Positions 29,667-38,926 of a stretch of 64,000 bases of DNA are shown here, piece after piece. How positions within the stretch are numbered: position 1 is the first letter of the stretch; each line of letters begins with the position of its first letter. The notes below the pieces were generated by a model. That model did no database searches and was not told the DNA's origin. It was given only the letters and a program-made list of their open reading frames with translations. The DNA comes from Verrucomicrobiota bacterium (lineage in GTDB: Bacteria > Verrucomicrobiota > Verrucomicrobiia > CAIQCK01), in NCBI GenBank assembly GCA_026397915.1, contig JAPLTX010000047.1, positions 234,183-298,182 of the forward strand, given 5' to 3'. Both the position numbers and the translations under genes were made by a program.

Positions 29667-29788
29667 CCCTTGGGAGCGCGGACATCTTGCCCGCCTTCGG
29701 TTGTTATTTGTGACGGGACCGCAACGTGGAGCGAGGCCGTCGCAGTTCGCGCGCCCAAGCGGGCAAGATGTCCGCGCTCCCAAGGGGG
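29667..29788. repeat. inverted pair GAGCGCGGACATCTTGCCCGC
   Basis: Left arm about 29667-29694 (TTGGGAGCGCGGACATCTTG) and right arm about 29758-29788 are inverted copies of a 25-30 bp unit separated by about 65 bases. It lies downstream of both flanking genes (UroD-like and tsaD), so it could also act as a transcription terminator. Confidence 0.6.
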
Positions 29789-29832
29789 CGAACTCCCCGC
29801 ATTGGCCGTGGTGTGAGCGGCGGATGGTTTGA

Positions 29833-30912
29833 TTATCCGAGCCGCAGGTTCGGTTGGGCGTCGAGATCGAGGGGGCTGCGGAGGCCCGCCTGGAGTTTGT
29901 GCCAGCCGAGACCGGCGATCATGCCGGCGTTGTCGGTGCAAAGTTTGCGGTCGGCCATGAGCAGTTCGATGCCGTGGCGGCGGCAGGCGGCGGCGAGTTG
30001 ATCGCGCAACGCGCCGTTGCATGCGACGCCGCCGGAGACTGTGACGAAGCGGACGCGCATGGCGAGCGCAGCGGCGATGGCCTTGCCGACGAGCACGTCC
30101 ACGACGGCTTGCTGGAAGCTGGCACACAGATCGTTGAGCGTCTGAGCGGGGAGCGTGGGGCGTGGGGCGTCGAAAGCTGACGGCGGACTCCCACTCGCTG
30201 CCATCTGCCATCTGCCATCTGCCATCTCCTTCTGTTCCCATTTCCTCAGCCAATAGAGCACCGAGGTCTTGATGCCGCTGAAACTGAAATCGAAGTCGGG
30301 GTCGTTGAGTTTGCCGCGAGGGAAGGGGATGGCGGTGGGATTGCCGTCGTGGGCGGCCTTCTCCACCTCCGGGCCGCCGGGATAGCCGAGGCCGAGGAGC
30401 TTGGCGACCTTGTCGAACGCCTCGCCGGCGGCGTCGTCGGTGGTCTGGCCGAGAACGGTGTGGTCGCTGATGGCGCGGACGTGGACGAGCATGGTGTGGC
30501 CGCCGGAGACGATGAGGGAGACGTTCGGCTCGAACGCGCGGCCCGCCGACAGCCACGGCGAGATGAGATGCGCCTCCATGTGGTTGATGCCGATGAACGG
30601 CAGGTTGCGGGCAAGGGCGAGCGCCTTGCCGAAGGTCAGGCCGATGAGCAACGAGCTGGCCAGGCCGGGGCCGCAGGTGGCGGCGACGCCTTCGATCTGG
30701 TCGAGCGTGACGCCAGCCTCGCGGAGCGCGTCGGTGACGACGGTGTTGATGAGTTCGAGATGATGACGCGAGGCCAGCTCCGGCACGACGCCGCCATAGG
30801 GACGATGCAGGGCGATCTGCGAGGCGACGACGTTGGAAAGGATGCGCGCCCCGTCGCTGACAACAGCGGCGGACGTTTCATCGCACGAACTTTCGATTCC
30901 GAGCACAAGCAT
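29833..30912 (-). CDS. tsaD: tRNA N6-adenosine threonylcarbamoyltransferase TsaD
   Basis: 359 residues. MLVLGIESSCDETSAAVV, the metal-binding GINHMEAHLISPWL, SGGHTMLVHV and the C-terminal GVACNGALRD/DNAGMIAGLG are diagnostic. TsaD transfers the threonylcarbamoyl group to A37 of ANN-decoding tRNAs, with TsaB/TsaE (not in the window). Between DFSFSGIKTSVLYWLRKW and NDLCASFQQAVVDVL there is an extra stretch of about 30 residues (from EMADGRWQMAASGSP to TLPAQT) encoded by short tandem repeat DNA. It is in frame, so the protein is probably still functional. Confidence 0.93.
   Translation of the reverse strand: MLVLGIESSCDETSAAVVSDGARILSNVVASQIALHRPYGGVVPELASRHHLELINTVVTDALREAGVTLDQIEGVAATCGPGLASSLLIGLTFGKALALARNLPFIGINHMEAHLISPWLSAGRAFEPNVSLIVSGGHTMLVHVRAISDHTVLGQTTDDAAGEAFDKVAKLLGLGYPGGPEVEKAAHDGNPTAIPFPRGKLNDPDFDFSFSGIKTSVLYWLRKWEQKEMADGRWQMAASGSPPSAFDAPRPTLPAQTLNDLCASFQQAVVDVLVGKAIAAALAMRVRFVTVSGGVACNGALRDQLAAACRRHGIELLMADRKLCTDNAGMIAGLGWHKLQAGLRSPLDLDAQPNLRLG
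30145..30236 (-). repeat. in-frame repeat insertion in tsaD
   Basis: Minus strand: four tandem ATGGCAG units (30200-30228 region) followed by CGACGCCCCACGCCCCACGC-type sequence (30147-30172). Related ATGGCAGATGGAAG strings occur in the intergenic stretch at 49384-49430. Confidence 0.6.
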
Positions 30913-31071
30913 GGTTTGAATCCAGTCCGAGCTATGAAACCACGAAATGCGCGAAATGCACGAACGAAGATTCCCCCAAGGCTGCCGCGAGTTTCTTTTG
31001 GGCTTCCGTCTCTGGCTCTTCCAGCGCCCCTCAGTGCATCATTTCTTCCAACGTGTTCCGGTCGGTGCCCA

Positions 31072-32604
31072 CTATTTGGTTGCTTCAACCAATATGAAGT
31101 CGCCGAAATACGGCTTCACGGACGGCGGACTGAATTCTTCCGCGACGACCTTGTCGCCGATCAACACTTGCACGCCGTGACCGAGGAGTTTCTCGCCCTC
31201 GTTGGCTTTGTAGTTCCATTGCTTCCCGGTGGCGGTCACGGAAGGTGTTTCCAGCGTCCTCGTTTCCAGCGGTCTCAAATCCATGTTCTCCTCTTTGCCA
31301 TACGCCGCGGTCTTGTTGGTTGTAAAGTCTGCTTTCACGACGCCCCATCGCACCATCACCCCGGACACCGGCTGATGCGACCCGTTGCGAATCGTAATGG
31401 TCAGCGCCCGGCTCTGCGCGAAGTTGGCCACGTTCCCCGCGCCGCTGGACAAGTCCTTCTTCTTGCTGTTCGCCTTCACCTCCACCAGCTTCACCGGAGA
31501 GAATCCCGGCACTATGGGCCGGCCAAACGCGGGCTTCGTCATGGCTGCCACTTGCGGTGGAGTGGCAGGTGCAGTCGTTGCCGGCGGATTCGCCGTTGGT
31601 GCGGTTTGCGGAGTGGCGGGCGGTGGGACGACTGCTACAAGCGGTGCGGTGTTCTGGCTCGGCTGCCCGCTGCCGCCTGGAATACCGCAGCAGACCCGAA
31701 AGCCAGCGGCAGCATGGGTATCAGTCGCTCCTATACGGAAACGTGCGGCACATCGGTTGCTTCCAGTGCTGACGAAAAACGATCCACCCCGCATCGGACG
31801 GAGATTCGACGTTTCCTTCCATAATTCCGGATGTGCTTGGTTCGGATCAAAAGTATCGAGACACCATTCCCAGGCGTTACCCAACATGTCAGACAACCCG
31901 AAACGATTTCGCCCCCGAACACCGTAGTGGTCCACTGGCGACGAAAACTCGAAACCATCTGCCGCCCCAATCCAATTCAATCTTCCACTGCCACCTTTGA
32001 CCGTCCCTCCCCACCAGAACTTCGTCTGCGTGCCTGCGCGGCATGCGTATTCCCACTCCGCTTCTGTTGGCAAGCGACACACCATCCCCGCTGGCAATTT
32101 ATTCGACTTCGTTTCCTGCTCCGTCAACCATTCGCAGTAGGCCGCGGCATCATTCCAAGCTATGCAACACGCAGGGTGATCATCTTTCTGTAAAAATCCA
32201 GGATTCTTCCAATATGCGCCGCGAACATCCTGCCATCCTTTAGCGTCCGGTTGAGGTGCAAAAGCGAATCCACGTTTCTCCGCTTCGGTGACGTAGCCGG
32301 TGGCATCCACAAACTTCCGCCACTGGCCCAATGTCAGTTCCGTCCGTCCTAACCAAAAACCATTTTTGATAAGTGTTCGTGTAGGCTCTCCACCCTCGAA
32401 TATGTTTCTGGACGAAAGCCTGCCCTCAGAACCTGTCGCCCACTCCCGTTCCTCCGGCGTGCTGCCCATCATGAACTCGCCGGGCGGAATCCAGACCAGT
32501 TCCATGCCGGTGGAGGTGGTCATGGTTTTCTCTTGGGCGAGAATAGCAGCGGGACTGGCCAGCAGCAGGGCGGCTGCGAAGGCGGAGAGGCTGACTCGGT
32601 TCAT
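31072..32604 (-). CDS. secreted SUMF1/FGE-sulfatase-domain protein with extra C-terminal domain
   Basis: 510 residues from the ATG at 32604 (GGAGGAAATC upstream). Signal peptide ends ILA. Residues about 30-270 are an FGE-sulfatase (SUMF1) domain: ELVWIPPGEFMMGSTPEERE, CCIAWNDAAAYCEWLTEQE, RLPTEAEWEYACRAGTQTKF, GSNRCAARFRIGA and ending GFRVCCG. A Pro/Ala/Thr-rich linker follows, then a beta-rich domain of about 150 residues (VKLVEVKANSKKKD onward). Such proteins may be lectin-like rather than formylglycine-generating; no sulfatase is adjacent. Its promoter region resembles those of 46143 and 47065. Confidence 0.8.
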   Translation of the reverse strand: MNRVSLSAFAAALLLASPAAILAQEKTMTTSTGMELVWIPPGEFMMGSTPEEREWATGSEGRLSSRNIFEGGEPTRTLIKNGFWLGRTELTLGQWRKFVDATGYVTEAEKRGFAFAPQPDAKGWQDVRGAYWKNPGFLQKDDHPACCIAWNDAAAYCEWLTEQETKSNKLPAGMVCRLPTEAEWEYACRAGTQTKFWWGGTVKGGSGRLNWIGAADGFEFSSPVDHYGVRGRNRFGLSDMLGNAWEWCLDTFDPNQAHPELWKETSNLRPMRGGSFFVSTGSNRCAARFRIGATDTHAAAGFRVCCGIPGGSGQPSQNTAPLVAVVPPPATPQTAPTANPPATTAPATPPQVAAMTKPAFGRPIVPGFSPVKLVEVKANSKKKDLSSGAGNVANFAQSRALTITIRNGSHQPVSGVMVRWGVVKADFTTNKTAAYGKEENMDLRPLETRTLETPSVTATGKQWNYKANEGEKLLGHGVQVLIGDKVVAEEFSPPSVKPYFGDFILVEATK

Positions 32605-32631
32605 GATTTCCTCCAAAAGTTTGCGCGGTGA

Positions 32632-32659
32632 ATTATACGGCATGGCTTGATGGAGACAA
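32632..32659 (-). promoter_or_regulatory. sigma70-type promoter, TTGTCT-16-TATAAT
   Basis: rc of 32654-32659 is TTGTCT and of 32632-32637 is TATAAT, spacer 16 nt, about 28 nt before the SUMF1-gene ATG. Same box type and position as at 46828-46855 and 47995-48023. Confidence 0.7.
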
Positions 32660-32665
32660 GGTTGT

Positions 32666-32766
32666 TGTAGGCCACGTCCCCGACGTGGCGATTGATGATG
32701 GTATTTCGGCCGGCCCGGGCGGTCCGGCCCTACCCGGTTGGTAGGGCGCGACCGCCGGGCGCGCCG
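32666..32766 (+). repeat. TGTAG-bordered palindromes upstream of the SUMF1 gene
   Basis: 32666-32690 is a TGTAG copy with GGCCACG stem and TCCCC-type loop; 32706-32731 (reverse) and 32741-32766 are two further palindromes with GGCC/GGCGCG stems and a TAGGG border. Confidence 0.7.
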
Positions 32767-32799
32767 GGCCGAGGACGCGGCTGCAATCGCTGCTGCCGC

Positions 32800-32960
32800 T
32801 CATGTCACCACGACCGTGGCGGCATCGCTGGCGGGGCCTTGCTCGTTCTCGGCGTTCACGGCCACGATCTGGCCTTCGAGGGTCTTGCCGACGGGCAATT
32901 CCTCGGCGATGAAGTCGGGGTTGCTGTTGGAGCCGAGGTAACGGGGCTTGGCGTCCACAT
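32800..32960 (-). pseudogene. 3' fragment of a fibronectin-type-III-like gene
   Basis: Minus-strand codons end in GKTLEGQIVAVNAENEQGPA then SDAATVVVT and a stop at 32800-32802, a typical FN3 last strand. No plausible start or upstream domain is present; the rest of 32960-33028 shows no gene. Probably a remnant. Confidence 0.45.
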
Positions 32961-33028
32961 CACGCGGAGCGTGATGACTACTTTGCTGACAAACGCAACC
33001 GAATCCCTTTAACTCTGCGCCGTCCCGA

Positions 33029-34480
33029 ATGGAACCGTTCATCCAACTTTGTCCCGGCATCGGCTCGGCTTTCGAGGCGTTCTGGAAGCTGCGCGGCGAG
33101 CGGCACGTGGCGTTTCTGGACAGCGCGCTGCCGGATGCGCGGCAGGGGCGGCTCTCGATTGTGGCGAGCGATCCGGTGCTGATGTTCACCGCGCGCGGCG
33201 ACCAGATCGAAATGGCCGGTGAGACGACGCGAGTCCGGCGGTCGGAGAATCCATTTGCGGCGTTGCGGGAACTGGAGCGGCGGTTTTGCGCGGGTGACGG
33301 CGGCGACTGGCCGCACGGCGCGCTGATCGGCTGCTTCGGCTACGGCTTGCGGCAATTCGTGGAGCGGGTGCCGGCGCGGGTGGCGGATGATGTGGCGATT
33401 CCGGATGCATGGTTCGGCGTTTACGACCGCTTGCTGGTGTTTGATCATGACAGCGGGCGGGCGACGATCATTTCCACGGGCGTTGATGAGAGTGGTCGCG
33501 CGGACTTCGATCGCGCGCGGCAGCGAGCGGAGGAATGGCAGCGAAAGCTGGCGGTAGCGACGGCGTTGCCTCAGACGACGCTGGTGGCCGACGGACGCGA
33601 GCCGGCGCTGGAGTCGAACCTGACGCGGGAGGATTACGAGCGGTCGGTGAGGAGGATTCTCGACTACATCGCCGCGGGCGACGCTTACCAGGTCAACTTC
33701 AGTCAGCGGTTCCGGGCGCAGACGATGGCGGAGCCGGAGTTGCTTTATCACGCGTTGCGCTTGGTGAATCCTGCGCCGTTCGCGGCGTATCTCGACTGTG
33801 GGGCGGGACAGGTTCTTTCGTCGTCGCCGGAGCGGTTCCTGCAAATCCGCGGCCGGCGCATCCAGACGCGGCCGATCAAAGGCACGCGGCCGCGCACGGG
33901 CAACGAGCAGGCGGACCAGAAGGCCGGGCGCGAGTTAATGATGAGCGCGAAGGACCAGGCGGAGTTGTTGATGATCACCGACTTGGAGCGGAACGACCTC
34001 GGCCGCGTGTGCGAGTTCGGCAGCGTTCACGTGCCGGAACTGGTGACGTTGGAAAGTTACGCGACGGTGCTGCATCTGGTCTCAACGGTCGAAGGCCGAC
34101 TCGCCGATGGCGTGACGGCGGTGGACGCCATCCGCGCGTGTTTCCCCGGCGGGAGCATCACGGGCGCGCCGAAAATTCGGGCGATGGAGATCATTGACGA
34201 ACTGGAGCCGAGCGCGCGCGGCGTTTATACCGGCGCGATCGGTTATCTCGGCTTCAACGGGGTTGCGGATTTCAACATTGCCATCCGCACGATGGTTCAC
34301 GAAAATGGCGCGGTGCATTTCCACGCGGGCGGCGGCATCGTGGCAGACTCGGAGCCGGCGCTGGAATACGAGGAGACGTTGCACAAGGCGCGCGGAATGG
34401 TGCAGGCGTTGGCGCGCGCGGAGGCGATGGCGGTCGAGAGTGGACACAAGAGTGCTGCGAGCCGTAGGCAACAAGGATGA
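33029..34480 (+). CDS. pabB: aminodeoxychorismate synthase component I
   Basis: 483 residues. Chorismate-binding enzyme: an N-terminal domain, then ESNLTREDYERSVRRILDYI, AAGDAYQVNFSQRF, SSPERFLQIRGRRIQTRPIK, TDLERNDLGRVCEFG, FPGGSITGAPKIRAMEIIDE and IAIRTMVHENGAVHFHAGGG. With glutaminase PabA it makes 4-amino-4-deoxychorismate for folate. Coupled by overlap to pabC, which supports pabB over trpE. The glutaminase subunit is not in the window. Confidence 0.9.
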   Translation: MEPFIQLCPGIGSAFEAFWKLRGERHVAFLDSALPDARQGRLSIVASDPVLMFTARGDQIEMAGETTRVRRSENPFAALRELERRFCAGDGGDWPHGALIGCFGYGLRQFVERVPARVADDVAIPDAWFGVYDRLLVFDHDSGRATIISTGVDESGRADFDRARQRAEEWQRKLAVATALPQTTLVADGREPALESNLTREDYERSVRRILDYIAAGDAYQVNFSQRFRAQTMAEPELLYHALRLVNPAPFAAYLDCGAGQVLSSSPERFLQIRGRRIQTRPIKGTRPRTGNEQADQKAGRELMMSAKDQAELLMITDLERNDLGRVCEFGSVHVPELVTLESYATVLHLVSTVEGRLADGVTAVDAIRACFPGGSITGAPKIRAMEIIDELEPSARGVYTGAIGYLGFNGVADFNIAIRTMVHENGAVHFHAGGGIVADSEPALEYEETLHKARGMVQALARAEAMAVESGHKSAASRRQQG

Positions 34481-35334
34481 GCCAGACGATTTATCGGAAC
34501 GGTGAGTATGTGCCGGAGGAGAAGGCGGCGATTTCGCCGTTCGACCGCGGGCTGCTCTACGGCGACGGCTTGTTTGAGACGCTGCGATGCTACGAAGGGA
34601 AGTTCTTCCGGCTGGAGCAGCACATCGAGCGTCTGCGCGGCGGGCTGAAGAGGCTGGAGATTCCATTGGCACTGGAGACGGCGGATTTCGCTGCGGTATT
34701 GCGGGAACTGGTGAAGCAAAACAACGTGGCAAGTGGAGTTGCACGAATCGTGGTGACGCGCGGGGTGGCGGAGTTCGGCTTGCTGGGCAAGCACGCGCAG
34801 GATCCGATGGCGCTGGTGACGTGCTGGGCGCAGCCGGCGCCGGATGCAAAACGCTACGAGACGGGCATCCGCTGCGTCGTGGCCAACGAGCGGCTGTCGG
34901 CGGCGGCGCACGGCTTGAAGAGTCTGAACTACATTGTGCAAATCCTGGCGCGGCGCGAGGCGAACGTGGCGGATGCGGACGATGCGATCCTGCTCAACAG
35001 TCACGGTCATGTCGCGGAAGGCTCGGCGGGGAACATTTTCCTCGTGTGTGACCGGGAAGTGGTCACGCCGGCGTTGCAACCGGAGATCCTGGCGGGCATC
35101 ACGCGCGCGACGGTGCTGGAAATAGCGCACGCCGAGAAACTACCGGTGGTGGAGCGTGTGGTGCATCAGAACGATTTGTTTCATGCCGAGGAAGTGTTTC
35201 TTACCAGCAGCGTGGCGGAGGTGCTGCCGGTGACGCGAATTGGAAGTCACTGGGTCCATCTCGGACAGCCGGGGCCGGTAACGCGCGAGATGATGCGGGC
35301 GTATCGAGCGTTGGTGCAACGCGAGGCAAAGTAA
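34477..35334 (+). CDS. pabC: class IV aminotransferase, probable aminodeoxychorismate lyase
   Basis: 285 residues; start ATG overlaps the pabB stop (ATGA). Fold-type IV PLP signatures: SPFDRGLLYGDGLFETLRCY, the Lys region GLKSLNYIVQILARREA, ILLNSHGHVAEGSAGNIFLV and the end EVFLTSSVAEVLPVTRIG. The gene could also encode a D-amino-acid or branched-chain aminotransferase, but fusion-like coupling to pabB favours the 4-aminobenzoate-forming lyase of folate synthesis. Confidence 0.85.
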   Translation: MSQTIYRNGEYVPEEKAAISPFDRGLLYGDGLFETLRCYEGKFFRLEQHIERLRGGLKRLEIPLALETADFAAVLRELVKQNNVASGVARIVVTRGVAEFGLLGKHAQDPMALVTCWAQPAPDAKRYETGIRCVVANERLSAAAHGLKSLNYIVQILARREANVADADDAILLNSHGHVAEGSAGNIFLVCDREVVTPALQPEILAGITRATVLEIAHAEKLPVVERVVHQNDLFHAEEVFLTSSVAEVLPVTRIGSHWVHLGQPGPVTREMMRAYRALVQREAK

Positions 35335-35368
35335 GACGCGGGACGTGCGGGGGCTTTCGGTTGGCGAT

Positions 35369-36370
35369 TTACGTCTTGCGCATCAATCGTTCCGCGGCGG
35401 CAACCACTTGTTCCACCTCGATCTGGGTCAGACAGCTTACTTCCGGCGTGTCTTTGCACTGCGCTTTCAAACAGGGCGAGCAAGGCAGGGAGACACGCAA
35501 CACAGCGTGCGCCGCGCCGGGGTAGGGGCCCGTCTGGCGCGGATTGGTCGGACCGAAGATGGCGACGACCGGCGTGCCGACGGCGACAGCGAGGTGCATC
35601 GGGCCGCTGTCGTTGGAGATGAGGAGCGCAGCGCGGCGCATCAAGTCCACCAATTGCGGCAGCGTCGTGCGGCCGGCGAGCACCTCGACCGGCGCATGGG
35701 CGGCGGCGGCGATGGCTTCCGCCGTGAGTCGTTCGTCGGGGCTGCCGATGATGGCGAGCCGGTGATCGGGCCACAACGCGGCGAGGCGCGCAAGCAGTTC
35801 ACCGAAACGCGGCGCGGGCCATCGTTTGGTGGGCCAGCGCGCGCCGGGGTTGACCAGGATGAGTTTCTCCGGTCCTGCTTTAGGGCCGCGTGGGTCGGGC
35901 GCGAGCGGAAATTCCACACGGTCCACTTGGATGCCGAGCTGGCGGGGCAGCATGAGGTAACGATCCACGGCATGCATGTGGGGCGTGGGAACTTTGATCA
36001 GCTCATTGTAGAAGCTCGTGGAGCCTTCGCGGCCATCGGAGAGGCCGGTGCGGCGGCGCGCGCCGGTGGCGAGCGTGACGAGGCTGCTGCGAAGGAGACA
36101 CTGGAGGTCAATAGCCCAATCGAATCGCTCGCGGTGAAGCGCGGCGATGAGGTGTCCGAGTTCTGCAATGCCATGCGGGGTTGTATAACGGTGGCGGGCG
36201 AAGGGGATGACGCGGTTAATGACCGGACAGCCGTCGAGGATGGGGGCGAAGTTTTCGTTGATGAGCCAGGCGACATCGGCTTGCGGGAACGCACGCCGCA
36301 GAATGCGCACGGTGGGCAGCGCATGGATGATGTCCCCAAGGGAGCTGGGCTTGACGACCAGGATTTTCAC
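35369..36370 (-). CDS. glycosyltransferase family 9, heptosyltransferase-like
   Basis: 333 residues. Start MKILVVKPSSLGDIIHALPT is diagnostic of ADP-heptose:LPS heptosyltransferases; LILVNPGARWPTKRWPAPRF and LISNDSGPMHLAVAVGTPVV AIFGPTNPRQTGP in the C-terminal half complete the GT-B fold. Adds a heptose or similar sugar to the LPS core at the inner membrane. Last gene of a six-gene minus-strand run, 21 nt after the phosphoesterase. Confidence 0.88.
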   Translation of the reverse strand: MKILVVKPSSLGDIIHALPTVRILRRAFPQADVAWLINENFAPILDGCPVINRVIPFARHRYTTPHGIAELGHLIAALHRERFDWAIDLQCLLRSSLVTLATGARRRTGLSDGREGSTSFYNELIKVPTPHMHAVDRYLMLPRQLGIQVDRVEFPLAPDPRGPKAGPEKLILVNPGARWPTKRWPAPRFGELLARLAALWPDHRLAIIGSPDERLTAEAIAAAAHAPVEVLAGRTTLPQLVDLMRRAALLISNDSGPMHLAVAVGTPVVAIFGPTNPRQTGPYPGAAHAVLRVSLPCSPCLKAQCKDTPEVSCLTQIEVEQVVAAAERLMRKT

Positions 36371-36391
36371 GCAAGAAGAAGCGGCGGAAGA

Positions 36392-37120
36392 TTATTTGCC
36401 GAGGCCCAGGCGGACGGCGAGCTTGTCGGGCAGGCCGGCCTGTCGGATTTTGTATTGGACAGCGGCGATATCGTAGTCGAGGCGCTTGATCTGGACATGC
36501 TTAGCGTCGGTGTCGTAGATGACGTAGCCGGTTTTTGGATTGCCGTCGCGAGGTTGGCCGATGGAACCAACGTTGATGAAGTAGCGGCAGCCGGCCTTGA
36601 TTTCAACGGTGGTCCAGCCGTGCTCGGTGCGGACGGGGCCTTCCTTGATAAACGCCAGCGGCACGTGGGTGTGGCCGAAGAAACAAATGCTGGTGGTTTG
36701 ATAACTCATTGAGGAGGCGGCGGCGAGCCGGTCGAACACGTAGCCCCAGCTTTGGGGCATGTCGAGCGTGGCATGGACCAGTGTGAAGTCATGCACGAGC
36801 CGCACGAGCCGCAGGTCGGCGAGAAATTTCTTGTCCGCATCGTCGAGTTGTCCGCGCGTCCACCCGATCGCTTCCGCGGCGATGGGATTGAAGCTCATGG
36901 TGCTGAGGTTGGCCGACGCGAGATGATCGTGATTACCGCGGACACAAGGGCACTTAAGCTCGTCGCGAATGATGTGGAGACATTCCTTGGGATTGGGGCC
37001 GTAGCCGACGATGTCGCCGACGGACAAATACTCGTTAACCTCCTCGCTCTCGGCATCGGCCAGAACCACCTGCAGAGCTTCGAGGTTTGCGTGTATATCT
37101 CCGAGGATTGCAATCTTCAT
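36392..37120 (-). CDS. metallophosphoesterase (calcineurin-like, YfcE type)
   Basis: 242 residues. Metal ligands: MKIAILGDIHANLEALQVVL (D-x-H), SVGDIVGYGPNP (G-D), CVRGNHDHLA (G-N-H-D), TLVHATLDMP and CFFGHTHVPLAF (G-H-T-H). Binuclear phosphoesterase of unknown substrate. ATG overlaps the upstream gene stop by 4 nt. Confidence 0.88.
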   Translation of the reverse strand: MKIAILGDIHANLEALQVVLADAESEEVNEYLSVGDIVGYGPNPKECLHIIRDELKCPCVRGNHDHLASANLSTMSFNPIAAEAIGWTRGQLDDADKKFLADLRLVRLVHDFTLVHATLDMPQSWGYVFDRLAAASSMSYQTTSICFFGHTHVPLAFIKEGPVRTEHGWTTVEIKAGCRYFINVGSIGQPRDGNPKTGYVIYDTDAKHVQIKRLDYDIAAVQYKIRQAGLPDKLAVRLGLGK

Positions 37121-37944
37121 CGGCGCGCCGGGACAGTAACAGAGGGTTGCGGCTTTGGAAAGAGTCTTTGCGATTCTGAAATACGGAGTTCCTCCTCGAT
37201 CTTCTGGATGCGACGGGAAAGGTTCCTGTCAATGGTGTCCCAGTGATCGCCAGATTTGCCGGCGTATTCGCGGAGCCAGAGTTCGCGCCAGTAGGCGTAA
37301 GTCTCTGGTAGCCGCGAGGGTGCGACGTTGCGGGCGCAATCCTCCAGCCAGTAACCGGCCAGTCGCTGGAGGTAACCCTGCCGCCAGTCGTGGCACAGTT
37401 TCACGGCCTTGAGAGCGGCGTCGGCGGCCCCACAGAGATCCTGAAATTTATCGTGCAGCATCCACGCAAGTTTCTCGTAGAGGAAGGCGTTATTGGGATT
37501 GTTGGCGATGCCGCGTTCGAGCAGATCGCGGCCAGCGCGGAACCAGTGGCGCTGGTCGCGGAGGCGCACTGCGAGGCGCGGCTCTGCGGGATTATTGAGC
37601 GCGGCGTGGCTGGCGTTCCAAGCGAGATGCCAGCTCGCCATGTCCCAGAACAGGATGGCGCGCGGTTGAAGCGTTGTCACAACCTCGAAATCCTGCCGCA
37701 TCGTGAACCAGCGGTTCTGTTCCCACGCGGCGTGCGCCGAAATCCAGAGAAAGTCCGCCACCAGCGCTCGGAAGCCTCCAAGCAACGCCAGCGACATGCC
37801 CTGACCGACCATCTCGCGGGTCTTCAGGTTCAGGCCGATGCCGGCGGCGTGCGGGCGATCCGCCGCCATGCTCGCCTCGAACGGCAGCTTGATCAGCGCG
37901 GCCACCACCAGCACCAGCGGAATCAGCACCCAGTTGCGTTTCAT
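37117..37944 (-). CDS. membrane-anchored helical-repeat protein, unknown
   Basis: 275 residues with an N-terminal membrane anchor (VLIPLVLVVAALIKLPFEAS). The rest is alpha-helical and Trp-rich: RALVADFLWISAHAAWEQNR, then LFWDMASWHLAWNASHAALN and NPNNAFLYEKLAWMLHDKF, spaced like TPR units. Conserved-looking but I know no function. Sits between the phosphoesterase and an ABC permease, 4 nt from the latter, so may be an accessory of the exporter. Confidence 0.55.
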   Translation of the reverse strand: MKRNWVLIPLVLVVAALIKLPFEASMAADRPHAAGIGLNLKTREMVGQGMSLALLGGFRALVADFLWISAHAAWEQNRWFTMRQDFEVVTTLQPRAILFWDMASWHLAWNASHAALNNPAEPRLAVRLRDQRHWFRAGRDLLERGIANNPNNAFLYEKLAWMLHDKFQDLCGAADAALKAVKLCHDWRQGYLQRLAGYWLEDCARNVAPSRLPETYAYWRELWLREYAGKSGDHWDTIDRNLSRRIQKIEEELRISESQRLFPKPQPSVTVPARR

Positions 37945-37948
37945 GCGG

Positions 37949-38926
37949 TCAGATTTCGCGCTCGCGGAAAATCAGATGCGCGAGCGTGAGGGTCACGAGC
38001 AGGTAAAACAAACCGTAGGAAAGAATCTTCAGCACCTTCAGCCACGGCAACGCATCGCCTGCAAACAGATCGTCGGCGACATCGAACGCCGCCAGATTGG
38101 GCATGATCCAGTTGACGATGCCCGACATCAACTTGCCGAGCGGCGCCTTGCTGGTGGCGTAGAACTTCTGTGCCACCGGCACCAAATGGCCGGCAAAATA
38201 AAGCATCGCCGACATCACCACCGTGAACACCATCGAGGTGGCGAAGCTCGACAGCATCAGCGTGATCGCTGCCACCACCAGCAACTTGACGAGGGTGGTG
38301 GCCAGCGCCTTGACAATGTCACGATAGCCGGCGGTCTTGTGAATCTCCGCCGCGGCTTGTTCGGCGCGCTTGCGTGCCTCGCGGAGCACCTTCTCTTTCG
38401 TTTCAAGTTTCAGTTCCGGCGAGCCGGCCACGGCGCCCTCGGCTGCCTCAACGGTTTCGTGATAGGTGGCGGTGGAGAGGTGCTGGTCCTTGATGAAGAC
38501 GACGCCAAGAAACAGCGATCCCATCAGTGTCACTGAAATGGCCAGCAGCAGGACGACGCCGACAAACTTGCCGAGCAGGAATTCCGACCGGTGCACGGGC
38601 TTGGCGAGGATGGTGTAGATGGTGCGGTTCTCCAACTCTGCCGGCAGCAACTGCGCCGTGGCGACGATCGCGATGATCGCGCCGAAGACGCTGATCGCGC
38701 CGAGGCCGGTGTCCTTGATGAACTTGAGCTGGGTGATGTATTGGGATTCCTCGCCGAACGAGAAGATGCTGAAGAAGCTCGCCGCGCCGATCATCAGCAG
38801 CGCGAAGACGATCATGAAGTAGAACACCTTCTGCCGCGTCACTTCGATCAGGGTGTTCAACGCCATCGTCCAGACGCGGCCGAAGTTGAAATAGACGACA
38901 TCAGGTTGGATGGACGCGGTGCTCAT
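37949..38926 (-). CDS. ABC-2 type exporter permease
   Basis: 325 residues, about six to seven membrane helices with one large extracytoplasmic or cytoplasmic insert (about 150-210, rich in Glu, Lys and Ala, coiled-coil-like). N-terminal FGRVWTMALNTLIEVTRQKV is typical of ABC-2 permeases, as is ELENRTIYTILAKPVHRSEF. Stop overlaps nothing but its ATG overlaps the ATPase stop by 4 nt. Substrate unknown. Confidence 0.85.
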   Translation of the reverse strand: MSTASIQPDVVYFNFGRVWTMALNTLIEVTRQKVFYFMIVFALLMIGAASFFSIFSFGEESQYITQLKFIKDTGLGAISVFGAIIAIVATAQLLPAELENRTIYTILAKPVHRSEFLLGKFVGVVLLLAISVTLMGSLFLGVVFIKDQHLSTATYHETVEAAEGAVAGSPELKLETKEKVLREARKRAEQAAAEIHKTAGYRDIVKALATTLVKLLVVAAITLMLSSFATSMVFTVVMSAMLYFAGHLVPVAQKFYATSKAPLGKLMSGIVNWIMPNLAAFDVADDLFAGDALPWLKVLKILSYGLFYLLVTLTLAHLIFREREI

